This document shows positions 7,999 through 18,544 of a stretch of DNA of 64,000 bases, in pieces. Below the pieces are notes generated by a model, which ran no database searches, was not told where the DNA came from, and saw only the letters and a list, made by a program, of their open reading frames with translations. The translations under genes were made by a program, and so were the position numbers. Origin of the DNA: Nocardioides pocheonensis (GTDB taxonomy: Bacteria; Actinomycetota; Actinomycetes; Propionibacteriales; Nocardioidaceae); NCBI RefSeq assembly GCF_003725535.1, contig NZ_RJSF01000040.1, forward strand, positions 266,370 through 330,369, given 5' to 3'. Position 1 is the stretch's first letter. Each line of letters starts with the position of its first letter.

Positions 7999-9650
7999 CC
8001 TCCCTGCTCGAGGGCGCCAAGAAGCTGGTCACCCGCGGCTCGGACATCGGGGCGCGCGTCAAGGGTCTCGACGACGCGGTCGAGGCGGCCCGCGGACGGC
8101 TCGACGACGCGCTGCTCGACCGCGCGGCCGACGTGGTCACCCGTTCGGCCGAGCGGCTGCGGCTCTCCGCCGACCACACGGTCGTGGCCCTGGGCGGGGC
8201 CACCGGATCCGGCAAGTCCTCCACGTTCAACGCTCTGGTCGGGCTGGAGCTCGCCTCGGTCGGCGTACGCCGCCCGACGACCTCGTGGGCGACCGCCTGC
8301 ACCTGGGGAGCCAACGGGGCCGACGAGCTCCTCGAGTGGCTCGGCATCCCGCCCCGCCACCAGGTCGTGCGCGACTCCATGCTCGACACCGGCCGGGAGG
8401 CCAAGGACCTGCAGGGCCTGGTCCTGCTCGACCTGCCCGACCACGACTCGACCGAGGTGTCCCACCACCTCGAGGTCGAGCGGCTGGTCCGCCTGGCTGA
8501 TCTCCTGGTGTGGGTCCTGGACCCGCAGAAGTACGCCGATGCCGCGATCCACGACCGGTTCCTGAAGCCGATGGCCGCCCACAAGGGCGTGATGATGATC
8601 GTGCTCAACCACATCGACGAGGTCCCCGAGGCGCGTCGCGAGAGCATGATCGCCGACCTGCGCCGACTCCTCGACGCCGACGGTCTCGCCGTGGTCACCG
8701 TCGTCGCCACGTCGGCGAAGGAGGGCATCGGCATCGACGAGCTGCGGTCGGCGATCGTCGCGAGGGTCAAGGACAAGGCGACGACCCGGGCGCGGATCGG
8801 GACCGACATCGCCCAGACCGCGGCCGAGATCTCGCAGGTCAGCGGCCAGGCGCGACCGCCCGAGCTGACCGAGCGCAACCAGAGCGAGCTGCGTGAGGCG
8901 GTCGCCGACGCGGCCGGCGTACCGATCGTGGTGGACGCGGTCCACAAGGCCGCGATGGTGCGCGCCCGGCGCGCGACTGGGTGGCCGGTGACGTCGTGGC
9001 TCTCCCGGCTGCGCCCCGATCCGCTCAAGCGGCTCCACCTCGACCTCGGCTCCAACGGGCGCGAGCTCGTCGCGAGTGCTCGTTCGTCGATCCCCGACGC
9101 CAACCAGATCCAGGAGGCCCGGGTCGAGTCCGCCGTTCGAGACCTGTCCGACCAGCTGTCGCAGGGGCTGAGCCGGCCGTGGGCCGGCGCGCTGCGCCGA
9201 GCCTCGACCTCGCGGCTCGACGAGCTCGAGGACCGGCTCGACCGGGCCGTCGGGGGCGTCGATCTCGGGGTCTCGAAGCCGCCCTTCTGGACGCGCCTCG
9301 TCCGCGCGGTCCAGTGGCTGCTGCTCCTCGCTGCCGTCGCCGGTGCCGTCTGGTTGGGCGTCCTGGCCGCGTTCTCCTACCTGAAGCTCTCGGAGCCGAC
9401 GACGCCCGATGCCGGGGGCGTGCCCGTCCCGACCCTCCTGCTCCTCGGGGGAGTGGCGGTCGGCCTCGCGCTGGCCGTGCTGTGCCGGGTGCTCGTGGGC
9501 CGCAGCGCGCGACGGCGGGCGCAGCGTGCCGGACGCAAGCTGCGGGCGGCGGTCGACGAGGTCGTCGACGAGCTGGTCGTCGGGCCGCTCGAGGCCGAGG
9601 TCCAGGCCTACCGGACCACCACCGAGGGTCTGCGCCTGGCCTCGGGCTGA
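7995..9650 (+). CDS. Dynamin-like / Era-like GTPase with two C-terminal membrane segments (second of pair)
   Basis: The protein has 551 residues. All G motifs are readable: GGATGSGKSS (G1, about residues 66-75), RRPTTS (G2), LLDLPDHDS (G3, DxPxxD type) and LNHIDE (G4, NxxD form). A helical region follows, and two transmembrane segments lie near residues 435-460 (LLLLAAVAGAVWLGV) and 475-500 (LLLLGGVAVGLALAVL), ending in a basic cytoplasmic tail. With the preceding GTPase it forms a tandem like the Streptomyces DynA/DynB membrane-remodelling pair. An SSB gene follows. Confidence 0.75.
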   Translation: MTSLLEGAKKLVTRGSDIGARVKGLDDAVEAARGRLDDALLDRAADVVTRSAERLRLSADHTVVALGGATGSGKSSTFNALVGLELASVGVRRPTTSWATACTWGANGADELLEWLGIPPRHQVVRDSMLDTGREAKDLQGLVLLDLPDHDSTEVSHHLEVERLVRLADLLVWVLDPQKYADAAIHDRFLKPMAAHKGVMMIVLNHIDEVPEARRESMIADLRRLLDADGLAVVTVVATSAKEGIGIDELRSAIVARVKDKATTRARIGTDIAQTAAEISQVSGQARPPELTERNQSELREAVADAAGVPIVVDAVHKAAMVRARRATGWPVTSWLSRLRPDPLKRLHLDLGSNGRELVASARSSIPDANQIQEARVESAVRDLSDQLSQGLSRPWAGALRRASTSRLDELEDRLDRAVGGVDLGVSKPPFWTRLVRAVQWLLLLAAVAGAVWLGVLAAFSYLKLSEPTTPDAGGVPVPTLLLLGGVAVGLALAVLCRVLVGRSARRRAQRAGRKLRAAVDEVVDELVVGPLEAEVQAYRTTTEGLRLASG

Positions 9651-9791
9651 GCGGTCGCTGAACCGTCAGCAGCCGTTTCGCCTCCACAGGATCCCTCGCC
9701 GGACGTGCGTCCACCGGACGCTCCCACGCTGGGTGACGCGCGCGACGGGCACGGGCACGCTCCCTCCAACCGCGATCCCACAGGAGGAGAG

Positions 9792-10259
9792 ATGAACGAG
9801 TCCTACGTGACCCTGCAGGGCTGGGTCGGCAACGACGTCGACGTCCGCGAGGTCGGAGACACGCAGTGTGCCTCCTTCCGGCTCGGCTGCACGCCTCGCT
9901 GGCGCAAGGGCGACACCTGGGTCGACGGGCAGACCTCCTGGTTCACGGTGAACTGCTGGCGCGGGCTGGGCCGCAACGTGGCGGAGTCGGTGAAGCGCGG
10001 GGACGCCGTGGTGGTGCACGGCCGCGTGCGCGTCGACGTGTGGGAGCGCGAGGGGCTCCCGACCTCGGTCAGCTGGATCGTCGACGCCACCTTCGTCGGC
10101 CACGACCTGAACCGCGGCACGAGCGCGTTCGCCAAGACCCCGCGCAACACCCCGGTCGACCCGATCCAGGACGAGTCGGTCAAGGAGATGGTGCACGCCT
10201 ACCCGGCGGACGGCCCGCGGCTCGACGTCGATGGCGAGGAGGTCGAACCCGCCGCGTGA
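9792..10259 (+). CDS. ssb: Single-stranded DNA-binding protein (SSB, short paralogue type)
   Basis: The protein has 155 residues and is an OB-fold SSB: it begins MNESYVTLQGWVGNDVDV, contains FRLGCTPRWRKGDTWVDG and SWFTVNCWRGLGRNVAESV, and has the VVVHGRVRVD strand. The ATG at 9792 has an excellent site, AGGAGGAGA, directly upstream. The C-terminal tail is acidic (LDVDGEEVEPAA) but lacks the canonical DDDxPF tip that recruits repair proteins, so it is probably an accessory SSB rather than the replication one normally found with rpsF and rpsR. It follows the GTPase pair after 141 bases. Confidence 0.8.
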   Translation: MNESYVTLQGWVGNDVDVREVGDTQCASFRLGCTPRWRKGDTWVDGQTSWFTVNCWRGLGRNVAESVKRGDAVVVHGRVRVDVWEREGLPTSVSWIVDATFVGHDLNRGTSAFAKTPRNTPVDPIQDESVKEMVHAYPADGPRLDVDGEEVEPAA

Positions 10260-10288
10260 CCCGATTCGTCGGGCCCGCGCGCGGCCCG

Positions 10289-10294
10289 TAGGCT
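10289..10294 (+). promoter_or_regulatory. -10 box of ettA
   Basis: TAGGCT ends 9 bases before the ATG at 10304, which places transcription start at or next to the start codon. No ribosome binding site is visible, consistent with a leaderless mRNA. Confidence 0.55.
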
Positions 10295-10303
10295 TGCCGG
10301 ATC

Positions 10304-11986
<1,683 letters not shown>

Positions 11987-12023
11987 CCCGCGCCGGACGC
12001 CCAGGGGCCGGCGGCCGGAGCGC

Positions 12024-12524
12024 TCAGTCCGCGTCGCTGCGGATGTCGGCGAACGAGGGGTTCACCGTCAGCAGGTGATCGGCGACGGAGTTCATCAGCC
12101 GTCCCATCGTCGTGAACTCCTCGTCGGAGGCCAGGTCGACGAAGTGCTCGCGGACGCCCCTGACGTGCGTGTGGGCCGCCTCGACGAGGAGGTCCCAGCC
12201 CTTCTCGGTCATCCTGGCCTCGACGCCACGCCGGTCCGCCGCGGCGGCGCAGCGCTCGATGAGGCCGGCCTTCTCCATCCGGCTGACCGTGTGCGTCACC
12301 CGGCTGCGGGAGTGCTGCATCTCCTCGGCGATCTGGGCCATCCGGAGCGTGCGGCCGGTGCTCTCCGAGAGCCGGACGAGGATCTCGTACTCCGCGAGGG
12401 AGAGGCCGTGGGCCTGCCTCAGCTCGCGGTCGAGCGTGTCGGTGAGCAGCGTCGTACCGATGATGAACGCGCGCCAGGCTCGCTGCTGCTCAGCGTTGAG
12501 CCAGCGGGTCTCGGATGCGTTCAT
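12024..12524 (-). CDS. MarR family transcriptional regulator
   Basis: The protein has 166 residues with a winged helix-turn-helix: LSLAEYEILVRLSES, then RMAQIAEEMQHSRSRVTHTVSRMEKAGLIER, with the wing at ADRRGVEARMTEKG. It is divergent from the yceI-like gene, and matched operator-like repeats lie over the yceI promoter (12624-12677). The arrangement suggests it represses yceI and perhaps itself. Its own start is leaderless: a TAGACT hexamer (12532-12537 on this strand) lies seven bases before ATG 12524. The ligand is unknown. Confidence 0.9.
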   Translation of the reverse strand: MNASETRWLNAEQQRAWRAFIIGTTLLTDTLDRELRQAHGLSLAEYEILVRLSESTGRTLRMAQIAEEMQHSRSRVTHTVSRMEKAGLIERCAAAADRRGVEARMTEKGWDLLVEAAHTHVRGVREHFVDLASDEEFTTMGRLMNSVADHLLTVNPSFADIRSDAD

Positions 12525-12623
12525 GCGCCGGAGTCTAGAGGGACGAGTCGGTGGAAGCAGGACAACGTCCGACCTCGCGGGTGTCCCGGCAGGGTGCTCG
12601 GGAATGAATCGGCGGACCCGATA

Positions 12624-12677
12624 GTTGAAAGTTCTATCAACGACTTGCTAGGCTCCTGAGTAAGTTGAAAGTTCAAC
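12624..12677 (+). promoter_or_regulatory. yceI promoter with two MarR-type operators
   Basis: The same 11-mer GTTGAAAGTTC occurs at 12624-12634 and 12664-12674, exactly 40 bases apart. The first sits in a dyad (GTTGA at 12624, TCAAC at 12637-12641); the second is a near-perfect dyad, GTTGAA-AG-TTCAAC (12664-12677). The first also contains a -35-like TTGAAA (12625-12630), which is 18 bases from a -10 TAGGCT at 12649-12654. The second lies just after the expected transcription start. Binding of a dimer at both would cover the promoter. The likely regulator is the divergent MarR protein. Confidence 0.7.
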
Positions 12678-12696
12678 GAAGCGAGAAGAGGATCCC

Positions 12697-13242
12697 ATGA
12701 CCACCACCACTGCACCCGACACCCAGCTCGTCGCCGGCACCTGGACGATCGACCCCAGCCACTCCGAGGTCGGCTTCACCGTGCGGCACCTCATGACCAA
12801 GGTCCGCGGTCAGTTCGAGAAGTTCGAGGGCACCGTCGTCACGGGCGAGACCCTCGCCGACACCAAGGCCGAGGCGACCATCGACCTGAACTCCGTGAAC
12901 ACCCGCGACGCCCAGCGCGACGGCCACCTGCGCTCCGCGGACTTCTTCGACGTCGAGAACAGCGGCCCGATGACCTTCGTCTCGACCTCCTTCGACGGCA
13001 GCACCGCCAAGGGCGAGCTGACCATCAAGGGCGTGACCAACGTGGTCGAGCTCGACGTCGAGTTCCTCGGCATCGAGAAGGACGCCTACGGCAACACGCG
13101 CGTCGGCTTCGAGGCGACCACCACGATCAACCGCAAGGACTTCGGCGTGGACTTCGACATCCCGCTCGACGGCGGCAAGCTCCTGGTCGGCCACAAGGTC
13201 GACATCCAGCTCTCGGTCCAGGCGGTCCTCAACCAGGGCTGA
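12697..13242 (+). CDS. YceI family lipid-binding protein
   Basis: The protein has 181 residues and is a YceI lipocalin-like barrel, a family that binds polyisoprenoid-type amphiphiles. Typical family segments are GTWTIDPSHSEVGFTVRHLM at the start and LKGELTIKGVTN-like text in the middle (GELTIKGVTNVVELDVEF), with the barrel closing at GHKVDIQLSVQAVL. No signal peptide is present, so it should be cytoplasmic. ATG 12697 has GAAGAGG 5 bases upstream. It is divergent from marR and ends at a strong hairpin shared with the thiolase gene on the other strand. Confidence 0.9.
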   Translation: MTTTTAPDTQLVAGTWTIDPSHSEVGFTVRHLMTKVRGQFEKFEGTVVTGETLADTKAEATIDLNSVNTRDAQRDGHLRSADFFDVENSGPMTFVSTSFDGSTAKGELTIKGVTNVVELDVEFLGIEKDAYGNTRVGFEATTTINRKDFGVDFDIPLDGGKLLVGHKVDIQLSVQAVLNQG

Positions 13243-13262
13243 CCCCGGCCACTGCTGACGCG

Positions 13263-13295
13263 CGAAGGCCCCGGACGAGCCGTCCGGGGCCTTCG
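13263..13295. terminator. Bidirectional hairpin terminator between yceI and thiolase
   Basis: A perfect 14-bp stem (13263-13276 with 13282-13295) and a 5-base loop lie 20 bases after the yceI stop and 18 bases before the thiolase stop on the other strand. The two genes converge here. The arms run CGAAGGCCCCGGAC and its complement, giving a short run of T after one arm and A before the other. Confidence 0.75.
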
Positions 13296-13312
13296 TGCGT
13301 CTCAGGAGGGGA

Positions 13313-14527
13313 TCAGGACATCCGCTCGAGGATCATCGCCATGCCCTGGCCGCCGCCTACGCACATGGTGATCAGGCCGGTCGACTTGTCGTGCCACTGC
13401 AGCGAGTTGAGCATCGTGTTCTGCAGGCGGGCGCCGGTCATGCCGAACGGGTGCCCCACCGCGATCGCGCCGCCGTTCACGTTCAGGCGGTCGAGGTCGA
13501 TGCCCAGGTCCTGGTACGACGGGACGACCTGCGCGGCGAACGCCTCGTTGATCTCGACGAGGTCGATGTCGTCGATCGACATGTTCGCGTGCTTGAGGGC
13601 CTGCTGGGTCGCCTCGACCGGGCCCAGGCCCATGATCTCCGGGGACAGCCCGCTGACGCCGGTCGACACGATCCGGGCGAGCGGGGTCAGGCCGAGCTCG
13701 GCGGCCTTCGTGTCGGACATGATCACGACCGCCGCGGCGCCGTCGTTGAGCGGGCAGCAGTTGCCGGCGGTGACGACCCCGTCGGGGCGGAAGACCGGGT
13801 CGAGCTGGGAGACCGCTTCGTAGGTGACGCCCGCGCGCGGGCCGTCGTCCTTGGTCACGACCGTGCCGTCGGCGAGCGTGATCGGCGTGATCTCCCGCTC
13901 CCAGAAGCCGTCGTTGATCGCCTTCTCGGCGAGGTTCTGGCTGCGGACGCCGAACTCGTCGAGCTCCTTGCGGTCGAGGCCGCGGAGCCGGGCGACGTTC
14001 TCCGCCGTCTGGCCCATGGTGATGTAGATGTCGGGGAGCTTGCCGTCCTCGCGGGGGTCGTGCCAGTCCTGCCCGCCCTTGGCCATCTCCTCGGTGCGCT
14101 GCTGCGCCTCCTCGAACTGGGGGTTCTTCGTGTTCGGGATGTGGTCGGAGGTGCCGAACTGGTAGCGCGAGACCATCTCCACGCCCGCGGACAGGTACAC
14201 GTCGCCCTCGCCGGCCTTGATCGCGTGGAAGGCCATCCGGGAGGTCTGCACCGACGAGGCGCAGTACCGCGTGAGCGTCGTGCCGGGGATCTCGTAGCCG
14301 AGCAGCGTCGTGACGATGCGGGCCATGTTGTTGCCGGCCTCGCCGCCGGGCAGGCCGCAGCCGAGCATGAGGTCGTTGATGTCGTTCGGGTCGAGCTCGG
14401 GGATCTTGTCCAGCGCCGCCCGGATCACGAGGGCCGTGAGGTCGTCGGGGCGGAACTCCTTGAGCGACCCCTTGTTCGCGCGACCGATGGGGGAGCGGGC
14501 CGCGGAAACGATCACTGCCTCGGGCAT
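13313..14527 (-). CDS. Acetyl-CoA C-acyltransferase (thiolase)
   Basis: This enzyme cleaves 3-ketoacyl-CoA with CoA in fatty acid beta-oxidation, or runs the reverse condensation. The 404 residues fit the family. The nucleophilic Cys is in TRYCASSVQT (about residue 90), the second catalytic region is GGAIAVGHPFGMTGAR and the third is CVGGGQGMAMI. ATG 14527 is preferred over ATG 14563 because GGAGA lies 7 bases upstream and family members begin MPEAVIVSA-like. It is divergent from the thioesterase gene. No hydratase/dehydrogenase partner is adjacent. Confidence 0.9.
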   Translation of the reverse strand: MPEAVIVSAARSPIGRANKGSLKEFRPDDLTALVIRAALDKIPELDPNDINDLMLGCGLPGGEAGNNMARIVTTLLGYEIPGTTLTRYCASSVQTSRMAFHAIKAGEGDVYLSAGVEMVSRYQFGTSDHIPNTKNPQFEEAQQRTEEMAKGGQDWHDPREDGKLPDIYITMGQTAENVARLRGLDRKELDEFGVRSQNLAEKAINDGFWEREITPITLADGTVVTKDDGPRAGVTYEAVSQLDPVFRPDGVVTAGNCCPLNDGAAAVVIMSDTKAAELGLTPLARIVSTGVSGLSPEIMGLGPVEATQQALKHANMSIDDIDLVEINEAFAAQVVPSYQDLGIDLDRLNVNGGAIAVGHPFGMTGARLQNTMLNSLQWHDKSTGLITMCVGGGQGMAMILERMS

Positions 14528-14631
14528 GTGGTTCTCCGATCTTCGACTGTGTGAGGTGGGCAACGCTGCGGGGATGAGACGAGCGGCGCCGACGCCATCG
14601 TAGGTCCCGCGCTGGTGGTTGGATCTGGGGC

Positions 14632-15498
14632 GTGCGTCACACCTACGAGTGCCCCGTGCGCTGGGCCGACATGGACATGCTCCAGCACGTGAACAACGTG
14701 ACCTATGTCGACTACCTCCAGGAGGCCCGGATCGACATGTTCATGGCGCACCCCGAGTTCGCCGGGGGAGAGGAGCTCGCCGAGGGTGTGGTGGTCGTGC
14801 GGCACGAGCTGGACTTCGTCGCGCCGCTGGTGTTCCGGAGCCGCCCCGTCCTGGTCGACGCATGGATCAGCGAGATCCGGGCCGCGTCGTTCACCATGTC
14901 CTACGAGGTGTACGACGAGGACGCGTCCGGCCGCCGCGTCTACGTGCGGGCGTCGTCGCTGCTCGCGCCGTTCGTGTTCGCGACCGAGCGCCCCCGCCGG
15001 ATCACCGATCGCGAGCGCGAGGTGCTGTCCCGCTACCTCGAGCCCGGCGTCGACCGGACCCCTGTCGCCGCAGACGGCTCCTCCCAGTACGTCTTCCCGC
15101 TCAAGGTGCGCTGGTCCGACGTCGACGCCTACCGCCACGTCAACAACGTGAAGTACATCGAGTACTTCCAGGAGGCGCGGCTGCGCTACCTCATGCACCT
15201 CCACCGCGAGGGGGACACGTTCGGCGGGATCGTGGTCGCCCGCACGGACGTGGACTACCGGCGACCCATCCTGTTCCGGCTGGAGCCGTACGAGGTGGAC
15301 TCCTGGGTGAGCCACGTGGGACGGACGTCGTTCGTGATCGCGGCCGAGATCCGGGATCGCACCGGTTCGGTGCCGGGCGGGGAGGTGCTCGCCACCAGCC
15401 GGAGCGTCCTGGTCGGGTTCGACCAGCAGACCCAGAGGTCGGCGCCGCTCACCGAGGACCACCGGGCCCGGCTGCTCGACGAGCTCGGCGCCGGCTGA
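14632..15498 (+). CDS. Acyl-CoA thioesterase with two hotdog domains
   Basis: The 288-residue protein contains two 4HBT hotdog folds in tandem. The repeat is easy to see: VRWADMDMLQHVNNVTYVDY near residue 8 and VRWSDVDAYRHVNNVKYIEY near residue 158. Each carries the Asp that activates water in the YbgC/4-hydroxybenzoyl-CoA thioesterase group. It probably hydrolyses acyl-CoA in the cytoplasm. Many relatives have one domain and form dimers; here a duplication gives the pair in one chain. The GTG start is divergent from the thiolase, 104 bases away, and a shared role in acyl-CoA metabolism is plausible. Confidence 0.85.
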   Translation: MRHTYECPVRWADMDMLQHVNNVTYVDYLQEARIDMFMAHPEFAGGEELAEGVVVVRHELDFVAPLVFRSRPVLVDAWISEIRAASFTMSYEVYDEDASGRRVYVRASSLLAPFVFATERPRRITDREREVLSRYLEPGVDRTPVAADGSSQYVFPLKVRWSDVDAYRHVNNVKYIEYFQEARLRYLMHLHREGDTFGGIVVARTDVDYRRPILFRLEPYEVDSWVSHVGRTSFVIAAEIRDRTGSVPGGEVLATSRSVLVGFDQQTQRSAPLTEDHRARLLDELGAG

Positions 15499-15524
15499 CC
15501 GACGTACCGAGCTGTCGCTGCGGT

Positions 15525-15902
15525 CTACGCCTCGAGCGAGTTCACCATGAACTGCGCCGCGTGGGTCGCGTAGTCCCAGAACTGCGCGTACTGCTCGGGC
15601 GTCAGCTCCACGCTGTCCAGGCCGGCCTTGAAGTGTCGGAGCCAGTGCTCCTTGGCCTCGGGCGTGACGGCGAAGGGCGCGTGGCGCATCCGGAGCCTCG
15701 GGTGGCCCCGTGTCTCCGAGTACGTCGTCGGACCGCCCCAGTACTGGGCCAGGAACAGGGTGAGCCGCTCGGCTGCGGGACCGAGGTCCTCCTCCGGGTA
15801 CAGCGACCGGAGCGCCTCGTCGGTGGCCACCCCCTCGTAGAACCGGTCGACGATCGCCTTGATCGTCCCCATGCCGCCGATCTCGTCGTAGAAGGTGGTC
15901 AC
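15525..15902 (-). CDS. glbO: Group II truncated haemoglobin (trHbO)
   Basis: The 125-residue protein has the 2-on-2 globin fold. Visible signatures are FYDEIGGMGTIKAIVDRFY (helices A and B with the B10 Tyr), YWGGPTTYS (CD/E region), RMRHAPF (proximal His F8) and HWLRHF with the G8 Trp typical of group II. It should bind haem and O2; in mycobacteria trHbO is linked with respiration and redox protection. GTG 15902 gives the family N-terminus. It follows the zinc-ribbon membrane protein gene by 23 bases, so it is probably the last gene of the MscS operon. Confidence 0.93.
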   Translation of the reverse strand: MTTFYDEIGGMGTIKAIVDRFYEGVATDEALRSLYPEEDLGPAAERLTLFLAQYWGGPTTYSETRGHPRLRMRHAPFAVTPEAKEHWLRHFKAGLDSVELTPEQYAQFWDYATHAAQFMVNSLEA

Positions 15903-15925
15903 GGTGCCATTGTGCCGAGTGCTGC

Positions 15926-18469
15926 TCAGCGCAGCGCGGCCAGGTAGCGCCCGGCCACCGTGACGTCCCGTCGGCGTTGCTCCCACGTGACGCCGACGAG
16001 CAGCAGCAACAGCCCCACGGAGCCGAGCGAGATCCAGCGCGGCAGACCGTCGACCACGGGCCCGAGGTGGCGTACGGCGAGCGCGGCCGTCGTGAGCGCA
16101 CCCGCGAGGAACGGCCCCGCCCACAGCCGTGCGATGCCGACCGCGAGGGCGACCAGCCCGCCGGCGGCGACCAGCGCGCCCCGCAGCGAGACCGGCTCGT
16201 CCAGCGCCAGCAGCAGGCTGGGCACCAGCGCCAGGGTCAGCCCGCTGCCCAGCACCCGCATGCTTGCGGCTCCCGGATCGCGCTGGAGGCGCCACCAGCC
16301 GGCGGCGATCAGCGCAGCGGCCGCGGGCAGGGTGTACAGCTCGGGGGCCCGGACGTCCTCGATCACGCGGATCACCGTCGCCACCCCGAGCAGCGCGACG
16401 CCGATCCACGACGCCTCCTCGCGGTCCACGTTGAGGATCGCCACCGCGGCGACCGCCGATCCCAGCACGGTCAGCACCATCGCGGCCGTCGTGGGCTCGC
16501 TCGTGAGCGCCGTCGCACCCAGCCCGGCGAGCAGCGCGGTGACCTCGATCGTGACCCGGCTCGCCTCGCCTCGACCGGCGGCCCGCGCGAGCAGCAGGGC
16601 TGCCGCAGCCACGCCCGCGAGCGCCAGTCCGGCGGCGTCGGACCGACCGTGGAGGAGGTAGGGCCAGTGGATCCCGGCCAGGCCTGCCATGAGGACTGCC
16701 GAGCCGGCCAGGAGGGGCAGGAGAGCCGTCCGCAGCAGTGCGGCTCCCGAACGGGAGTACGCGACGCCGAACCCGAGGGCGAGCACGGTCGCCGAGGAGG
16801 CCGACAGCAGGTGCGACGGCACGGCGAGGCGGAGGCCGGTGGCCACGAGGTAGGCGGTGAAGACGAGGGACGCGGCGAGGGGAGCATCGTGGTGGCGCAC
16901 GGTCGTCGCCATCGCGGCCGTGACGGCGAGCGTCGCCCCCCACACCAGAACGGCGGTGAGCAACGTCGGACGCGACTCGAGCAGCCACGTCGTCGCGCCG
17001 AGTGCGAGCACCCCCGGGCCCAGGGCGATCCAGGCACGGCCGGCGGCCTCACGGGCGGCGGCCGGCCTCAGGTGCCGCAGCAGCGCGGCCGCGGCGGCGC
17101 CCACGACCAGGGCGACCACGACCGCCGTCCAGGGCGCAGGTCCGCCGGTCGGCGCCGGCAGGGTGATCCCCAGGTGAGCGCCCTCGTCGGTCGCGGTCCC
17201 GGGCAGGCGGGTGATCACCGCGAGCGGGCGGCCGAGCGCCCACGCCGACCAGCCCACGAGCGCCAGCACGGTCAGGGCGGCGGCCGGCCACGCCCACACG
17301 CGAGGCGCAGTGGCGCAGACGGCGGCGAGGAGGACGCTCACCGCCGCCCAGGTCAGCAGGTCGGCGGTGGCGCCGGACCCGGGGCCGACCCCGAACATCG
17401 CGAGCGTGACGAGGGACCCGCCGGCCGCGACCATGCGGACCCACTCGGGCAGCACCGATCGGGTGCGAGGGACAGCCAGGGGGAGCGCGGCCGGCAGCGC
17501 CGCGAGGAGCGCAGCCGCCAGCAGCGGCCAGCCGTCGAGATCGAGCCACCACGCGCGCACGCTGGTCGTGGGCATCCGGTCCGCGCCGTTCCCGACCAGC
17601 ACCAGCCAGGAGACCAGCACCGATGCTCCGACCACACCGGCGGTCGATCGCAGGTGACCGTCGGTGAGGCGGTCGATCGCGAGGGCCAGCGCCGCGAGGA
17701 GGGGCACCGAGAGGGCGACGGCGGTCGGGTTGTGGTCCGAGGTCCACGCCTCGGCACCGGCCAGGAGGGCGATCCCGATCGCGGCCACGACGACCAGGCC
17801 GTGGACCCGGCGCAGCACGGTCGTGGTGGCCCAGGCCCCGGCGCCCACGGCGAGGCCGAGGAGGGTCGCTCCGACCAGGGCGACCGCGTCACGGTCGCTC
17901 AGCCGGCCCAGCCCCAGCAGATCGGCGCCGTACGCCGAGCCGAGGTCGATCGCGACCAGCCCGCTGACGACCAGCCACAGCGTCTCCGCGGCGAACCGCA
18001 GGTCCCGACGCGTGACCGCCACCGCTCCCGCGCCGAACAGCGCCGTGACGGCGAGCAGGATCGTCGTCTTCGCGGTGAGGCCGAGCGAGCTCCAGGCGAC
18101 GGCGACGAAGACGACCGCCGCGACCAGCAGGCACAGGGCGCCCAGCGAGAGCAGCACGACCGGCACCGAGACGCTGGGCAGGCTCCGGTGCGGAGCGGTC
18201 CGGTCACCTGTCGCGGCACGAGGCATCGGGCCCACCGGCGGTGCGCCCACGACCGCGCCCACTACCGGGCCGGCGGTCGGCGCGGCGGTCGCGGGTGCGG
18301 CGCGCAGCTGCTCGATCAGCCGGTCCGCCTGCTGCATCCGCTGCCAGAGCTCGGCGGCGGCCGGCCCCACCAGGCGCAGCCCGCACCTCGTGCAGGTGCC
18401 GGTGGGGTCGAGGGACGCCCGGCAGTCGGGGCAGATGTGCGGGTCCACGAGCTTGCTCATGTCAGCCAT
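15926..18469 (-). CDS. Large multi-pass membrane protein with N-terminal zinc ribbon, function unknown
   Basis: The 847-residue protein starts with a four-Cys zinc ribbon (CPDCRASLD ... CTRCGLRL, about residues 13-32), then a short helix (residues 40-60, likely coiled), a Pro/Ala linker and roughly 24 hydrophobic segments from residue 100 to near the end. Similar proteins occur in Nocardioides-like and Streptomyces genomes without a known role. No transporter, kinase or glycosyltransferase motif was found. ATG 18469 is used; ATG 18460 (MSKLVDPHICP) is an equal alternative, and neither has a clear binding site. It lies between mscS and the globin gene on the same strand. Confidence 0.7.
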   Translation of the reverse strand: MADMSKLVDPHICPDCRASLDPTGTCTRCGLRLVGPAAAELWQRMQQADRLIEQLRAAPATAAPTAGPVVGAVVGAPPVGPMPRAATGDRTAPHRSLPSVSVPVVLLSLGALCLLVAAVVFVAVAWSSLGLTAKTTILLAVTALFGAGAVAVTRRDLRFAAETLWLVVSGLVAIDLGSAYGADLLGLGRLSDRDAVALVGATLLGLAVGAGAWATTTVLRRVHGLVVVAAIGIALLAGAEAWTSDHNPTAVALSVPLLAALALAIDRLTDGHLRSTAGVVGASVLVSWLVLVGNGADRMPTTSVRAWWLDLDGWPLLAAALLAALPAALPLAVPRTRSVLPEWVRMVAAGGSLVTLAMFGVGPGSGATADLLTWAAVSVLLAAVCATAPRVWAWPAAALTVLALVGWSAWALGRPLAVITRLPGTATDEGAHLGITLPAPTGGPAPWTAVVVALVVGAAAAALLRHLRPAAAREAAGRAWIALGPGVLALGATTWLLESRPTLLTAVLVWGATLAVTAAMATTVRHHDAPLAASLVFTAYLVATGLRLAVPSHLLSASSATVLALGFGVAYSRSGAALLRTALLPLLAGSAVLMAGLAGIHWPYLLHGRSDAAGLALAGVAAAALLLARAAGRGEASRVTIEVTALLAGLGATALTSEPTTAAMVLTVLGSAVAAVAILNVDREEASWIGVALLGVATVIRVIEDVRAPELYTLPAAAALIAAGWWRLQRDPGAASMRVLGSGLTLALVPSLLLALDEPVSLRGALVAAGGLVALAVGIARLWAGPFLAGALTTAALAVRHLGPVVDGLPRWISLGSVGLLLLLVGVTWEQRRRDVTVAGRYLAALR

Positions 18470-18544
18470 GATCGAGGGCCGGACGGCTGTGGCGGATGAG
18501 TACGAAGGCCCAAGTTGTCGCGCGGCCCGATCCGCGAGCCCGGG

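Noticed and set aside
15977-18499. Plus-strand open frame of about 840 codons opposite the membrane protein
   Set aside because: Gln/Arg/Gly-rich shadow of a transmembrane-rich gene; the minus strand shows a zinc ribbon and regular hydrophobic segments.
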